64,000 nt of DNA from assembly GCA_035551355.1 (NCBI GenBank), contig DASZNF010000086.1, positions 1 through 64,000 of the forward strand. Direction: 5' to 3'. This stretch comes from DATATV01 sp035551355 (GTDB lineage Bacteria; Actinomycetota; Actinomycetes; Mycobacteriales; Pseudonocardiaceae). The notes under the pieces were generated by a model. That model was not told where the DNA came from, ran no database searches, and worked only from the letters and a program-made list of their open reading frames with translations. Of this stretch, positions 1 through 8,987 are shown piece by piece. Position numbers and translations under genes: made by a program. The first letter of the stretch is position 1. Each line of letters starts with the position of its first letter.

Positions 1-165
1 TCCGCTGTGCGCCACGGCCGTGTTCAGGGCGGCCGCCGAAGCCGACCAGTGGCCGGTGTCGACGCGGTGTTCCAGGGCGTTCAGGGTGGTGAGGGCGCCG
101 GGGTCGGGCTCGATGTCGGCGTCGTGGGTCAAGGTTGCCAGGTCCGCCGCCAGGTTCAGGCTCGC
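1..165 (-). pseudogene. C-terminal or internal piece of a gene running off the left edge, or a remnant
   Basis: The minus strand from about 165 to 1 has one open frame with strongly G/C-biased third positions, as in the surrounding real genes. It reads roughly ASLNLAADLATLTHDADIEP and continues off the window. There is no ATG, GTG or convincing ribosome binding site in that frame between the MFS stop at 197 and the start of the coding-like stretch; the only candidate is an internal TTG. It could be the 5-prime end of a gene with an unusual start, or a truncated remnant downstream of the MFS gene. No family is recognisable from about 55 residues. Confidence 0.3.
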
Positions 166-196
166 TGATCTGTAGAGAGTTGACCGGGTCGAATGT

Positions 197-1783
197 CTAC
201 AGCGGAATAACCGTGGGGTCTTCGGCCAGGGAGGCTGCGGTGGTCACCGTGTCGCCGCGGCCGCCGTGCAGGGCCAGGGCGGCCAGCAGGGCCGACACCA
301 GGGCGGCGATGGCGCACACCACGTAGCCGATGGAGTAGCCGTTGCCCAGGGCGTCGACCGCGATGGACGCGGCCTGGCCGGGTGGGGAACTGGGCGGGAC
401 CGAGTTGACCGCGAGCGGGCCGCCGGCCTGGGCCACCGCGCCGGCCGCGCCCTTCACCGACGCGGGCAGCGCGGAGGTGGCCAGGTTGGCACTGAAAGCC
501 GAGGCCGCTTTGCTCAGGGCGACCGCGCCGACGATGGCCGGGCCGAGAGTGAAACCGAAGTCGCGCAACAGGCTCGTCGACGCGCTGGCCATTCCGGCGT
601 AATGGATCGGCACGGTGTTCACCGCCACCGCGGTGATGGAGGAAACGGCGAAGGCGAAACCGATGCCCACCAACGCCAACGGCGCGATCATGGGCACGAA
701 TGAATTGTCGTGGATATCGACGGTGGCGGCCCAGAAATCGCCGATGGCGATCAGGGCCAGACCGGTGGACAGCACCCAGCGGGCGTTGATCCGCTCCAGC
801 AGGCGGGCGGTGACCGGAGCCAGGGCCAGCGTGATTCCGTTGAGCAGCACGAAAGCCATCGCGGTCAGCAGCGGGGACAGGTGCTGGATGGCGCCCAGCC
901 GGATGCTGGTGTCGTAGGCGGTGCCCAGGAAGCTGAACATGCCGACCACCGCGACGATCGAGGCGATGGTGAAGGCCCGGTTGCGGAACAGGTCCAGGCG
1001 CAGCATGGGCGAACGGGCCCGGGACTCGGCGAACACGAACAGCGCGATGAACACCACCGCGACCACGAACGCGATGATCACCGCGGGCGCGCCCCAGCCG
1101 TCGCTCTGGCCCTGGATGACGCCGTAGAGCAGGGCGCACATGCCGATCAGGATGGTGATCTGGCCGCCCCAGTCCAGCGAGCGGCCCTCCGGCGCGCTGG
1201 AGTTCTCGGCGAACGCGAGGCAGATGCCCACCACGATCGCGCCCACCACGGCGACCACGATGAACGACCACTTCCACGACCCGTAGGTGGCGGTGATGCC
1301 GCCGATCAGCGGGGCCACGAAACCGCCGCTGGACAGGGCCGCGGCCCAGGTGGCGATGCCGCGGGCCCGGTCCCGGTGGGTGTGCGTGCCCGCGGCCACC
1401 ATGGCCAGCGTGGTCGGGAACAGCGCGGCCCCGCCGAGGCCGGACAGCACCTGGCCGGCCCACAGCTGCGGGATGCCGCCCGCGGTGGCCGAGACGATCT
1501 CGCCGATGGTGAGCAGGCCCGCGCCGCCGACCAGCAGGCGCTTGCGGCCGAACAGGTCACCCAGCACGCCGAAGGTCAGCTCCAGCACGGTGACCGGCAG
1601 CAGGAAGGCGTCGGAGATCCAGGTCAGCTGCGCGCCGACCGGGTGCAGGTCCTGCTGGAACAGGCCGTTGAGGGTGGCCGGCATGGCCAGTGCGATCTGG
1701 GCCAGGCAGACCGCGAGGCAACTGGCGATCAGGGTGCCCCGGCTCAGCGAACGCGGAGCGTGCGGCGGGTGTGGAGTGGTCAT
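197..1783 (-). CDS. MFS drug/proton antiporter, DHA2-type (14 TM)
   Basis: A 528-residue polytopic membrane protein of the major facilitator superfamily, most like the 14-helix DHA2 multidrug antiporters (EmrB/QacA type) that export hydrophobic compounds by proton exchange. Motif A appears as GDLFGRKRLLVGG after the second helix, and a motif C-like GPAIVGAVALS lies in the second half. The start chosen is the ATG at 1783, preceded by GAGGACGG at a normal distance; the open frame extends 18 codons further without a better site. It lies 114 bp downstream of a MarR-family gene on the same strand, and two palindromes occupy that gap, so MarR-controlled efflux is the likely arrangement. The substrate cannot be predicted. 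Confidence 0.85.
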   Translation of the reverse strand: MTTPHPPHAPRSLSRGTLIASCLAVCLAQIALAMPATLNGLFQQDLHPVGAQLTWISDAFLLPVTVLELTFGVLGDLFGRKRLLVGGAGLLTIGEIVSATAGGIPQLWAGQVLSGLGGAALFPTTLAMVAAGTHTHRDRARGIATWAAALSSGGFVAPLIGGITATYGSWKWSFIVVAVVGAIVVGICLAFAENSSAPEGRSLDWGGQITILIGMCALLYGVIQGQSDGWGAPAVIIAFVVAVVFIALFVFAESRARSPMLRLDLFRNRAFTIASIVAVVGMFSFLGTAYDTSIRLGAIQHLSPLLTAMAFVLLNGITLALAPVTARLLERINARWVLSTGLALIAIGDFWAATVDIHDNSFVPMIAPLALVGIGFAFAVSSITAVAVNTVPIHYAGMASASTSLLRDFGFTLGPAIVGAVALSKAASAFSANLATSALPASVKGAAGAVAQAGGPLAVNSVPPSSPPGQAASIAVDALGNGYSIGYVVCAIAALVSALLAALALHGGRGDTVTTAASLAEDPTVIPL

Positions 1784-1853
1784 CCGGTCACCGTCCTCGC
1801 GAGCGTTGCGCGGCACTGCGCGAGACGAGGCTGCCACAAATCCGGGTCGATGT

Positions 1854-1893
1854 ACAGGAATCCTGTCAATCGCTGATGCCAGGTATGACCTGG
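1854..1893 (-). promoter_or_regulatory. Two palindromes between marR and the MFS gene (candidate operator)
   Basis: ACAGGA-A-TCCTGT is a perfect 13-bp palindrome at 1854-1866, and CCAGGT-ATG-ACCTGG is a second one at 1879-1893, just past the MarR stop. Both sit in the 114-bp gap ahead of the MFS start at 1783. The first is placed and sized like a MarR-family operator. The second could be an operator or a weak terminator hairpin; it has no T tract. Confidence 0.4.
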
Positions 1894-1897
1894 GCGA

Positions 1898-2389
1898 TCA
1901 CCGTGGCGGTTGCTCGCCGAGCGCGGCCCGGCACTGGTAGAGGTAACGCCGCAGTTCCCCGGCCTGGCGCTGGGTCAGGTAGGTGAGCATGCGCTCCTCC
2001 AGCGCCGCCACCTTGCCCCGGTAGGCGTCCAGCAGTTCCAGGCCGGAGGCGGTCAGCCGCAGCATCAGCCTGCGCCGGTTGCCCGGATCGCGGCGCCTGC
2101 TGATCAGGCCGCGGCTTTCCAGTGCGGTCACCATGTCGGCCATGGTCTGGGTGGTGACGAAGGAGTTGCGGGCCAGTTCGGCCGCCGAGGAGTCCGCGCG
2201 CCGCTCCAGCACGGTCAGCGCGGTGTACTGCAACGCGGTGATCCCCGCGGGCTTGAGCAACTCGTCGAGATGCGACCGCACCGCCAACTCCACCTGCTTC
2301 ATCACGTACAGCAGGGTCGGTTCGGCTTGGGGGGACGGGGATTTCGGCGGGTGCTGCTCGGAGCCCGCGGGGATACGCGCGATGGACAC
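1898..2389 (-). CDS. MarR-family transcriptional regulator
   Basis: A 163-residue winged-helix repressor of the MarR family, which usually bind palindromic operators and release on binding small phenolic or lipophilic ligands. Residues about 60-125 show the expected order: LQYTALTVLERR, the recognition region NSFVTTQTMADMVTALESRG, and the wing RRDPGNRRRLMLRLT. The length is typical. The assigned start is a GTG at 2389 without a clear ribosome site, so the N-terminal 25 or so residues are uncertain; the conserved fold begins near LLYVMKQVELAV. It precedes the MFS exporter on the same strand and probably represses it. Confidence 0.85.
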   Translation of the reverse strand: MSIARIPAGSEQHPPKSPSPQAEPTLLYVMKQVELAVRSHLDELLKPAGITALQYTALTVLERRADSSAAELARNSFVTTQTMADMVTALESRGLISRRRDPGNRRRLMLRLTASGLELLDAYRGKVAALEERMLTYLTQRQAGELRRYLYQCRAALGEQPPR

Positions 2390-2455
2390 CCGGTCATCTT
2401 CGCCGGGCCGTGCCGGGATGACAACCGGCCGGTCGATCGGTGTATCCGCAGGTGA

Positions 2456-3328
2456 TCAGGACTGCTTGAAGGTGTAGAGCTCGGTCACCGGGTCGCAGCT
2501 GCCGGGCTGGATGATCAGCACCCGCAGCGTTGCGGTGGCCGGGTCGTAGTCGTCGCCCTCCACCTCGTAGGTGCCCGAGGTGCAGATGCTGGACAGTGGG
2601 AGCTGGCCGAGATAGGTGACCTGGCCGGTGATCTCGTTGCCGTCCAAGGCATGCGGCAGGTCGATCTGCAGAAGTTGTTTGCTGGTCGGGAAAAGATCGG
2701 TGTCCGGATCGTCGGACGCGCACAGCAGCCGGGTCGCGGAGAAGAACGTGCAGCCCTGGATGTCCCGCACCGGGTGATCCAGATCCAGGTACGCGGCCAG
2801 GTTCAGCGCGCCGCCGGTCCGCGGGGTCGCGGAATTCAGGATCGGGGTGGGGAAGATCAGGAAGTGGTTCATGGTGTCCCACTCGCCGTTGACCATCCAC
2901 TGCGAGTCCGGGGACACCGCGACCCAGGAGTTGTTGTACTCCTCGCCCGACACCAGGGTGTGCGCGTAGTCGTAGTGCGAGCCCGACGGGGTGGTCACCC
3001 GGAACAGCTTCGAGGTCGGATTGGACCCGCCGTACTGGAAGTCGTCGAAGAGGTAACCCTGCGCGGAATCCGGATCGCCGATGTGCGTCCAGTTCTGCGC
3101 GGCCAGATCGGCCGGGACCGAGAGGGTGCCGGTGTAGTACTGGTAGGCGCTGCCGCCCGGTGGGTCGACGGTAGCCACGCCCTCGTTGTGCGTCGGCGTG
3201 AACTCGGCGGTCTCGCCGACCTGGGTCCAGCCGTCCAGTCCCGCCGCGTTCGCCGTGCCGACCGCCACGCCCGCCAGCACGATCGTGCTCGCCGCGAGGA
3301 CCGCCGCGCACCGTAAGCCCCGACTCAT
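2456..3328 (-). CDS. Secreted protein of unknown function
   Basis: A 290-residue protein with a clear Sec signal peptide: a charged start (MSRGLR), a hydrophobic core of about 18 residues and an AxA cleavage site at TANA-AG near residue 29. The mature part is rich in Gly, Asp, Thr and aromatic residues, which suggests a beta-rich extracellular domain, and it has few cysteines. I recognise no family. The ATG at 3328 is preceded by AAGGACG; the frame extends 18 codons further upstream but lacks a ribosome site there. It is transcribed away from the divergent kinase gene. Confidence 0.7.
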   Translation of the reverse strand: MSRGLRCAAVLAASTIVLAGVAVGTANAAGLDGWTQVGETAEFTPTHNEGVATVDPPGGSAYQYYTGTLSVPADLAAQNWTHIGDPDSAQGYLFDDFQYGGSNPTSKLFRVTTPSGSHYDYAHTLVSGEEYNNSWVAVSPDSQWMVNGEWDTMNHFLIFPTPILNSATPRTGGALNLAAYLDLDHPVRDIQGCTFFSATRLLCASDDPDTDLFPTSKQLLQIDLPHALDGNEITGQVTYLGQLPLSSICTSGTYEVEGDDYDPATATLRVLIIQPGSCDPVTELYTFKQS

Positions 3329-3554
3329 GTCGTCGTCCTTCCCGTTTGTGCACTTCAACCGCTGAGCTGAACCGGATGTCATCGGACGGCATCAGACGGT
3401 AGCGGGGCCGGGGGAACCCAGATACCTCCGAAGGATGGCGAACAGGCGGCGAATCGGCGCGGCGATCACGGCGGGTAGAGGTCCGGCGAACCTACGGGTG
3501 ACCCCGGGCGTCCTAGAGTGGGAGGCGACACGACGACGGGCGGAGGAGCGGACA

Positions 3555-5333
3555 GTGAGCGGACTCGCTCGGCTGATCGGCTCGATGCTGACCTGGTTGC
3601 ACACCCTGACGCCGAACGTGTGCCCGGGTGGCTGGCCGTGGGCGGTGACCCTGGCCGGTGGGCTGCTGGCCATCTCGCCGGTGTTCGGCGCGGTTTTCGT
3701 GGCGCTGGCCCGCAAGGGAATCGGCAACCACTATCCGGTCCCGGTGGTGCTCACCTTCGGCCTGATCGGCCTGACCTTCGGTTTCATCCTGCCCTGGCTG
3801 TACGTCAACACCATGGCGGGCGTGCTGTCCGGCAAGTTCCCGGCGGCCACCTTCGACCCGACCGCGCTGGAGCAGCGGGCCTGTTTCTTCGCCGCGTTCG
3901 GCACCCAGGGGCAGTACCTGACCGGCGGGAACAGCGTGTACGAGGCGCTCACCCAGCCGATGGAGAACCCGCTGCTGTTCGGCGTGTACCTGGTCACCCT
4001 GATCGGCCTGCCCGCGCTGGCCCTGCTGGGCGTGGTCTTCCAGCAGCGGATCGCGTTGCGCCGCGGGCCGCGCTCGCCGGGCAAGCTGATGTGGCTGTCG
4101 TTCGTGCTGTTCGGGCTGAGCAGTGTGGGCGTATCCGCGAACTTCATGTCGCACCTGTGGCTGGGCTTCCTGCCCGCCACCCTGCTGGGCCTGCTGGTGG
4201 TCAAGCTGATCGGCGAGCCGAGCTGGTCGGTGATCAACCGGCCCGCGTCCGAGCCCCGGCGGCCGGACTACGAGCCGGCGGCGATGGGGCCCGCCCGCCC
4301 GGCCCCGCAGGCCGCTCCGCCGCCGCCCCGGCCCGCCCCGGCCCGGCCGCCGCTGCAGCACACCCGGGTGGCCGCGCCGGCCATGCTGCCCGCGCCCGAT
4401 CCGGCCGCCCCGGCCCTGGCCTCCCAGCCCGGGCCGCTGCCGTTCACCAACGGGCAGGGCAACGGCGCCACCAGCAAGGTCCTGTGGAACTCCGCGGGCG
4501 GCCGGTTCCGCCGGGTCCGCCAGCTCGGGCACGGCGGGTTCGGCACGGTGTGGCTGGCCGTGGACACCCAGCTGGACCGGACCGTGGCGCTGAAGTTCGC
4601 GCACGCCCCGGACGGGGACACCGCGCAGCGGATGATGCGCGAGGCGCGGGCCCTGGCCGCCGTGCACCACCCCAACTGCGTGCGGGTCTACGACATCATC
4701 GAGGACGTCGACGGCCTGGGCATCGTCATGGAGTACATCGACGGGCAGCCGCTGTCCGATGCGGTCGGCGGCGGTCCGCTGGACGATCTGGCCGCGGCCC
4801 GGCTGTGGACGACCATGGCCGGCGCCCTGAGCGCCGCGCACGCCAAGGGTGTGCTGCACCGGGACGTCAAACCGGCCAACGTGCTGCTGGACGGCGAGGG
4901 CCTGCCGCACCTGATCGACTTCGGCATCGCGCGCAGCCGCGGCGATGTCACGCTGACCGCGGTCGGCATGATGATGGGCACCCCGGACTTCCTGGCGCCG
5001 GAGACCGCCGCCAGCGGCCTGGCCACCCCGGCCTCGGACGCCTGGCAGCTGGCCGCCACGGTCAGCTACGCGCTCACCGGCCAGCCGCCGCGCGGATACC
5101 GGGCCAATCCGATGTCCGCGCTGATGGCCGCCGCGCAGAAGCTGCCCAACACGCATCTGCCCGAACGCAGCCGGCACAAGGCTTTGCTGCGGGCCTCGCT
5201 GGAACCCGAACCGGTCCGCCGCCCGACGTTGTCCACGGTGCAACAGGAACTGGGCGTGTGGCTGCGCGGCGGCGGGTACAGCGTGGAGGGCCCGGTGACC
5301 CGGCTGTTCAGTCCGGCTCGCCGACCCGGCTGA
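3555..5333 (+). CDS. Membrane-embedded Ser/Thr protein kinase with N-terminal multi-helix domain
   Basis: A 592-residue protein starting at a GTG preceded by GGAGGAGCG. Residues about 25-220 contain around five hydrophobic segments. They are followed by a Pro/Ala-rich linker (about 225-310) and a C-terminal Hanks-type kinase domain (about 317-585). The kinase has the glycine loop GHGGFG, the ATP lysine in VALKF, the catalytic loop LHRDVKPANVLL, the metal-binding IDFG and an activation segment ending in APE, so it should be active. Most actinobacterial PknB-type kinases have an N-terminal kinase, one membrane helix and an extracellular sensor. Here the order is reversed and no large extracellular domain is visible. 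The 3-prime end overlaps the convergent acyl-CoA dehydrogenase gene by 26 bp. Confidence 0.85.
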   Translation: MSGLARLIGSMLTWLHTLTPNVCPGGWPWAVTLAGGLLAISPVFGAVFVALARKGIGNHYPVPVVLTFGLIGLTFGFILPWLYVNTMAGVLSGKFPAATFDPTALEQRACFFAAFGTQGQYLTGGNSVYEALTQPMENPLLFGVYLVTLIGLPALALLGVVFQQRIALRRGPRSPGKLMWLSFVLFGLSSVGVSANFMSHLWLGFLPATLLGLLVVKLIGEPSWSVINRPASEPRRPDYEPAAMGPARPAPQAAPPPPRPAPARPPLQHTRVAAPAMLPAPDPAAPALASQPGPLPFTNGQGNGATSKVLWNSAGGRFRRVRQLGHGGFGTVWLAVDTQLDRTVALKFAHAPDGDTAQRMMREARALAAVHHPNCVRVYDIIEDVDGLGIVMEYIDGQPLSDAVGGGPLDDLAAARLWTTMAGALSAAHAKGVLHRDVKPANVLLDGEGLPHLIDFGIARSRGDVTLTAVGMMMGTPDFLAPETAASGLATPASDAWQLAATVSYALTGQPPRGYRANPMSALMAAAQKLPNTHLPERSRHKALLRASLEPEPVRRPTLSTVQQELGVWLRGGGYSVEGPVTRLFSPARRPG

Positions 5334-6306
5334 GCCGGCGCACCAGCGCCGACTTGATCTTCGGCCGGGACGCGAACACCAGCAGGAACAGGGCTTCCCT
5401 GGCCAGTTTCTGGGCGTGCTGCCCGGCCAGGATGGCCTGGCTGCCGGTCTGCGCGACCAGCGTGGTGGCCGCCCGCATGGCCAGTTCGGTGGCCGCGGCG
5501 CGGGCCTCGGGCAGGGTCTGGGTGTCGGCGGCGTCCAGGTTGTCCCGGCACGCCTTCAGGTCCGCGTCCAGCGCCGATTCGCCGAGCAGCCGGGTGCACC
5601 GGCGGGTCAGCCCCAGCGCGAGGGAACCGTTGAGCCGCAGGCCGCCGGCGTCGGCGCGAGCCCAGTCCGCGTAGGGCTGGATGGTGATCAGCCGGTCGGC
5701 GGGCGCCACGTGTTCGGCGAACCGGGCGGTCACCGTGCTGCTGGCGTTGACCGCGACCAGGTCCTGCCGCTCGACGGTCAGCGTGCTCGATTCCTCGGCG
5801 TCCACCAGCAGCCAGATCAGGTCGTCCCGGTCCCGGGCGGCCACCGCGACCACATCGATCAGGCCCCAGCCGGTCACCCACGGAGACTGTCCATTGAGGA
5901 CGTATCCGGCCGATGTCCGGTGCGCCACCAGTTTCGGCGTGCCGGGCAGGGTGCCGCCAAGGGCGACCCCGGCCCGGCGCTGGCCCCGGCACAGCGGGGT
6001 CAGCCACTCCTCGCGCAGGCGATCGGACTGGCCGAAGGCCACCCGCAGCACCACCCCGTGATGCTGGGTCCACACGAAAGTCGTGCTCAGGCAACCGGAA
6101 GCCAGCGTTTCCACCAGCGCGCACGCGGTGCGGAAGTCCACATCCGGGCCGCCGAACTCCGGCGGCGCGGCCATGGCGTAGAAACCCTCGTCGGCCAGCA
6201 GTTCCAGGTGACTGGCCGGAATCCGGCCGGCCCGCTCCACTTCCAGGGTCGCGGGGAACAACACCGTGTCCGCGATTTCCGTTGCCCTGGAAAGAAAATC
6301 GCTCAT
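5308..6306 (-). CDS. Acyl-CoA dehydrogenase family protein
   Basis: A 332-residue flavoprotein-like sequence of the acyl-CoA dehydrogenase superfamily. The N-terminal helical part is visible (LELLADEGFYAMAAPPEFGG), followed by a middle beta domain (GYVLNGQSPWVTGWG) and a C-terminal helical part (about 230-330). It is about 50 residues shorter than a typical acyl-CoA dehydrogenase, and I cannot place a catalytic glutamate, so it may be a specialised oxidase-like or non-canonical member. The start at 6306 lies one base from the TGA of the upstream Pmt gene (6308-6310), so the two are probably co-transcribed. Substrate unknown. Confidence 0.75.
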   Translation of the reverse strand: MSDFLSRATEIADTVLFPATLEVERAGRIPASHLELLADEGFYAMAAPPEFGGPDVDFRTACALVETLASGCLSTTFVWTQHHGVVLRVAFGQSDRLREEWLTPLCRGQRRAGVALGGTLPGTPKLVAHRTSAGYVLNGQSPWVTGWGLIDVVAVAARDRDDLIWLLVDAEESSTLTVERQDLVAVNASSTVTARFAEHVAPADRLITIQPYADWARADAGGLRLNGSLALGLTRRCTRLLGESALDADLKACRDNLDAADTQTLPEARAAATELAMRAATTLVAQTGSQAILAGQHAQKLAREALFLLVFASRPKIKSALVRRLSRVGEPD

Positions 6307-6307
6307 C

Positions 6308-7960
6308 TCACCGCCACGACGGCAACCACAGTTCGGCCTGCCAGTGCGCCGCGGAGATCGGATCGCCGTTGAGGATCGGCCACAGCCACACGAAGTTCGC
6401 CACCACCAGGCCCACGTAGAGGGCGACCACCAGCATGCCGGTGCGCCGTCGCTCGAAGCCCGCCTTCACCGGCCCGATGATCTCGCCCATCGGCAGTACC
6501 AGACCCAATATGAGGAACGAGGCCAGTGGAGTGGCGTAGAAGAAGTACATCTGCCGGTCCAGATTGAGGAACCAGGGCAGGTAACCCGCCAGGTAGGTGA
6601 CCAGCACCGCGATGTAGCGCCAGTCGAACCGGCCGATCGCGCGCCAGAACGCGAAACCCAGCACCGGGAAGGCCAGCCACCACATGGCCGGGGTGCCGAT
6701 CAGCATGGTCGCGCCGAGGCAGTCGGTGTTGGTGCCGCAGCCGGCGGCCGGGCCGGTCTCGTAGTAGTAGAGCATCGGCCGCAGGCCCATCGGCCAGGTC
6801 CACGGTTTGGACTCCCACGGGTGCGGACTCGTCTTGGGGGTCAGCAGATGTTCGTGGAAGTACAGCACGTTTCCGCTGTAGTACCAGAGAGATCGGATCG
6901 CGTCGGGCACGAACCAGAACGTGGAGTTCGCCCCGATGCCCGCGCCGTGGTAGGAGTAGCCGCCCGCCACGTGCCGCTCGATGCCGGTCTCCGAGGAGAA
7001 CCAGGCCCACCAGCACCCCAGGTAGGCCAGCGTCGGGATGACCACGAACGCCCACACCGCGGGCAGCAGATCCCGCACGATGGTGCCCACCCACGGTCGG
7101 CGCACCCCGGCCGCGCGCCGGGCCGACACGTCCCAGAACACGGTCATCGCGGCGAACGCCGGAATCCAGAACGAGCCGTCCCACTTGGTCGCGCAGGCCA
7201 CCCCCAGGGTGACCCCGGTGGCAAACCGCCACCAGCGGAAACCCAGCCGCGGGCCGAACTTCGAGTCGTCGATCAGCCCGGCGTGCACCGCGGTGCGCAG
7301 CCGTTCCCGGGCCTGGTCGCGGTCGACCAGCAGCAGGGTGAAGGCGAGCAGGACGAACATCGCGAAGAAGATGTCCAGCATGCCCATCCGGGACATCAGG
7401 TGCGTGACGCCGTCGCAGATCAGCAACACCCCGGCGATGCCGCCGAGCAGCGTGGACCGGGTCAGCCTGCGCGCGGCCCGGATGATCAGGAAGATCATCA
7501 GCGTGCCGGCCGCCGCGGAGGCGAACCGCCAGCCCACGCCGTTGTAGCCGAACATCCACTCGCCGATGGCGATCAGGTACTTGCCCACCGGCGGGTGCAC
7601 GGTGAGCTCGTAGCCCGGGTTGTCCTCGAAGCCGCCGTTGCGCAGCATCTGCAGCGCCTGCGGCACGTAGTGCTTCTCGTCGAAGATCGGCGTGCCGTTG
7701 TCGGTGGGGTTGCCGAGGTTCTGGAACCGGATGATCGCGCCGATCAGCGTGATGGTCAGCGTGACGATCCAGCCGCGCAGCCGGTCGGTCGGCATCGGCT
7801 TGCCCAGCCGGTCGCCCGGGTCGGGCAGCAGGCTGTCCGGGGGCGGGGCGGCGTCGGGGCGTTCGCCCGGGTCGAGAAGTTCGTCGTCGTCGGCCTCGAG
7901 CAGATCCCCGATGGTGTCCGCGTCGTCCTCGGTGTGCTCCGGGCTGGTGACGGCGCTCAT
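6308..7960 (-). CDS. Dolichyl-phosphate-mannose protein O-mannosyltransferase (Pmt, GT39)
   Basis: A 550-residue integral membrane glycosyltransferase that transfers mannose from polyprenyl-phosphate-mannose to Ser/Thr of secreted proteins during Sec export. An acidic cytoplasmic N-terminus (about 60 residues) precedes about ten hydrophobic segments. The essential acidic pair of the first extracytoplasmic loop is present in IFDEKHYVPQAL, and HPPVGKYLI follows as in bacterial Pmt proteins. It is syntenic with Rv1002c of M. tuberculosis, immediately divergent from rsmI as there. The ATG at 7960 is chosen over one three codons upstream because GAGGTG lies eight bases before it. Confidence 0.92.
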   Translation of the reverse strand: MSAVTSPEHTEDDADTIGDLLEADDDELLDPGERPDAAPPPDSLLPDPGDRLGKPMPTDRLRGWIVTLTITLIGAIIRFQNLGNPTDNGTPIFDEKHYVPQALQMLRNGGFEDNPGYELTVHPPVGKYLIAIGEWMFGYNGVGWRFASAAAGTLMIFLIIRAARRLTRSTLLGGIAGVLLICDGVTHLMSRMGMLDIFFAMFVLLAFTLLLVDRDQARERLRTAVHAGLIDDSKFGPRLGFRWWRFATGVTLGVACATKWDGSFWIPAFAAMTVFWDVSARRAAGVRRPWVGTIVRDLLPAVWAFVVIPTLAYLGCWWAWFSSETGIERHVAGGYSYHGAGIGANSTFWFVPDAIRSLWYYSGNVLYFHEHLLTPKTSPHPWESKPWTWPMGLRPMLYYYETGPAAGCGTNTDCLGATMLIGTPAMWWLAFPVLGFAFWRAIGRFDWRYIAVLVTYLAGYLPWFLNLDRQMYFFYATPLASFLILGLVLPMGEIIGPVKAGFERRRTGMLVVALYVGLVVANFVWLWPILNGDPISAAHWQAELWLPSWR

Positions 7961-8033
7961 CGCGCACACCTCACTGCTCGTGTCATCCGCGCTGCTGTCT
8001 GCGCCTGGCCCGGTTCCCGCACGCGCCCGATCG

Positions 8034-8049
8034 TAGGGTGGGCGGCGTG
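8034..8049 (+). promoter_or_regulatory. Leaderless promoter of rsmI
   Basis: TAGGGT at 8034-8039 fits the actinobacterial minus-10 consensus TAnnnT and lies seven bases before the GTG at 8047. That spacing puts the transcription start at or next to the start codon. No Shine-Dalgarno sequence is present, which supports leaderless translation and the 8047 start. Confidence 0.55.
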
Positions 8050-8895
8050 AAGCGTGAATCTGGATCTGGAGTCCTGGTGCTCGCCGCCACGCCGCTCGGG
8101 GACGCCAGGGACGCTTCGCCCAAATTGGTCGAATTGATCGGCAACGCTGATGTGGTGGCCGCCGAGGACACCCGCAGGCTGCGTTCGCTGGCCGCCGCGC
8201 TCGGCGTGGCCCCCGGTGGCCGGGTGGTCAGCTTCTACGAGGCGGTGGAGTCCGCGCGGCTGCCCGGGCTCGTGGAGTCGGTGCGAGGGGGGTCGACGGT
8301 GCTACTGGTGACCGATGCCGGGATGCCCAGCGTGTCCGACCCGGGGTACCGGCTGGTGGCCGCGTGCGTGGCCGAGGACCTGCCGGTGACCTGCGTGCCC
8401 GGGCCGTCCGCGGTGACCACGGCGCTGGCCCTGTCGGGGCTGCCCAGCGACCGGTTCTGCTTCGACGGGTTCCCGCCGCGCAAACCGGGCGAGCGGAAGC
8501 GCTGGTTCGCCCAGTTGCTGGCCGAGCCGCGGACCTGCGTGTTCTTCGAGGCGCCGCACCGGCTGGCCGCGTGCCTGGCCGACGCGGCCGAGGTGCTGGG
8601 CGCGGACCGGGCGGCCGCGGTGTGCCGGGAGCTGACCAAGCCCTACGAGGAGATCCGGCGGGGCGGGCTGGGGGAACTGGCCCGGTGGGCGGCCGACGGG
8701 GTGCGCGGCGAGGTGACTGTGGTGGTGGCGCCGGCGCCACCGGCGGAGGTCACCGATGTGGGTGAGCTGACCGGGGACGTGGAGCAGCGGGTGAGCGACG
8801 GGGTGCGGCTGAAGGACGCGGTCGCGGAGATCGCGGCCGTATACGACGTGAGCAAGAAGGCGCTGTACGACGCCGTGGTGGCGGCCCGGCGCTGA
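8047..8895 (+). CDS. rsmI: 16S rRNA (cytidine(1402)-2'-O)-methyltransferase RsmI
   Basis: A 282-residue SAM-dependent methyltransferase of the tetrapyrrole-methylase fold that 2'-O-methylates C1402 in the 16S rRNA decoding centre. Family hallmarks are LAATPLGDARDAS near the N-terminus, VVAAEDTRRLRSL, VTDAGMPSVSDPGYRLV and the cofactor-binding stretch VPGPSAVTTALALSGL. A C-terminal helical extension ends in VSKKALYDAVVAARR, as in RsmI. It is divergent from the Pmt gene, as Rv1003 is from Rv1002c. A GTG three codons upstream (8038) is in frame, but the promoter position favours 8047. Confidence 0.93.
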   Translation: MKRESGSGVLVLAATPLGDARDASPKLVELIGNADVVAAEDTRRLRSLAAALGVAPGGRVVSFYEAVESARLPGLVESVRGGSTVLLVTDAGMPSVSDPGYRLVAACVAEDLPVTCVPGPSAVTTALALSGLPSDRFCFDGFPPRKPGERKRWFAQLLAEPRTCVFFEAPHRLAACLADAAEVLGADRAAAVCRELTKPYEEIRRGGLGELARWAADGVRGEVTVVVAPAPPAEVTDVGELTGDVEQRVSDGVRLKDAVAEIAAVYDVSKKALYDAVVAARR

Positions 8896-8987
8896 GGCGG
8901 CCCGGGGGCGGGCTTCGGGCTGGGCCGGGGGAAGCGGCGGCGGCCGGGGCGCCGGGCTGTGCGAGTGCGGGTGGTGGCGGCCCGGCG

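Noticed and set aside
156..1463. Long open frames on the opposite strand or in other frames of real genes (for example 156-1463, 710-1876, 3518-5674, 39097-41646)
   Set aside because: They overlap genes with recognisable motifs, are very Arg/Gly/Pro-rich, and are the usual shadow frames of GC-rich coding DNA.
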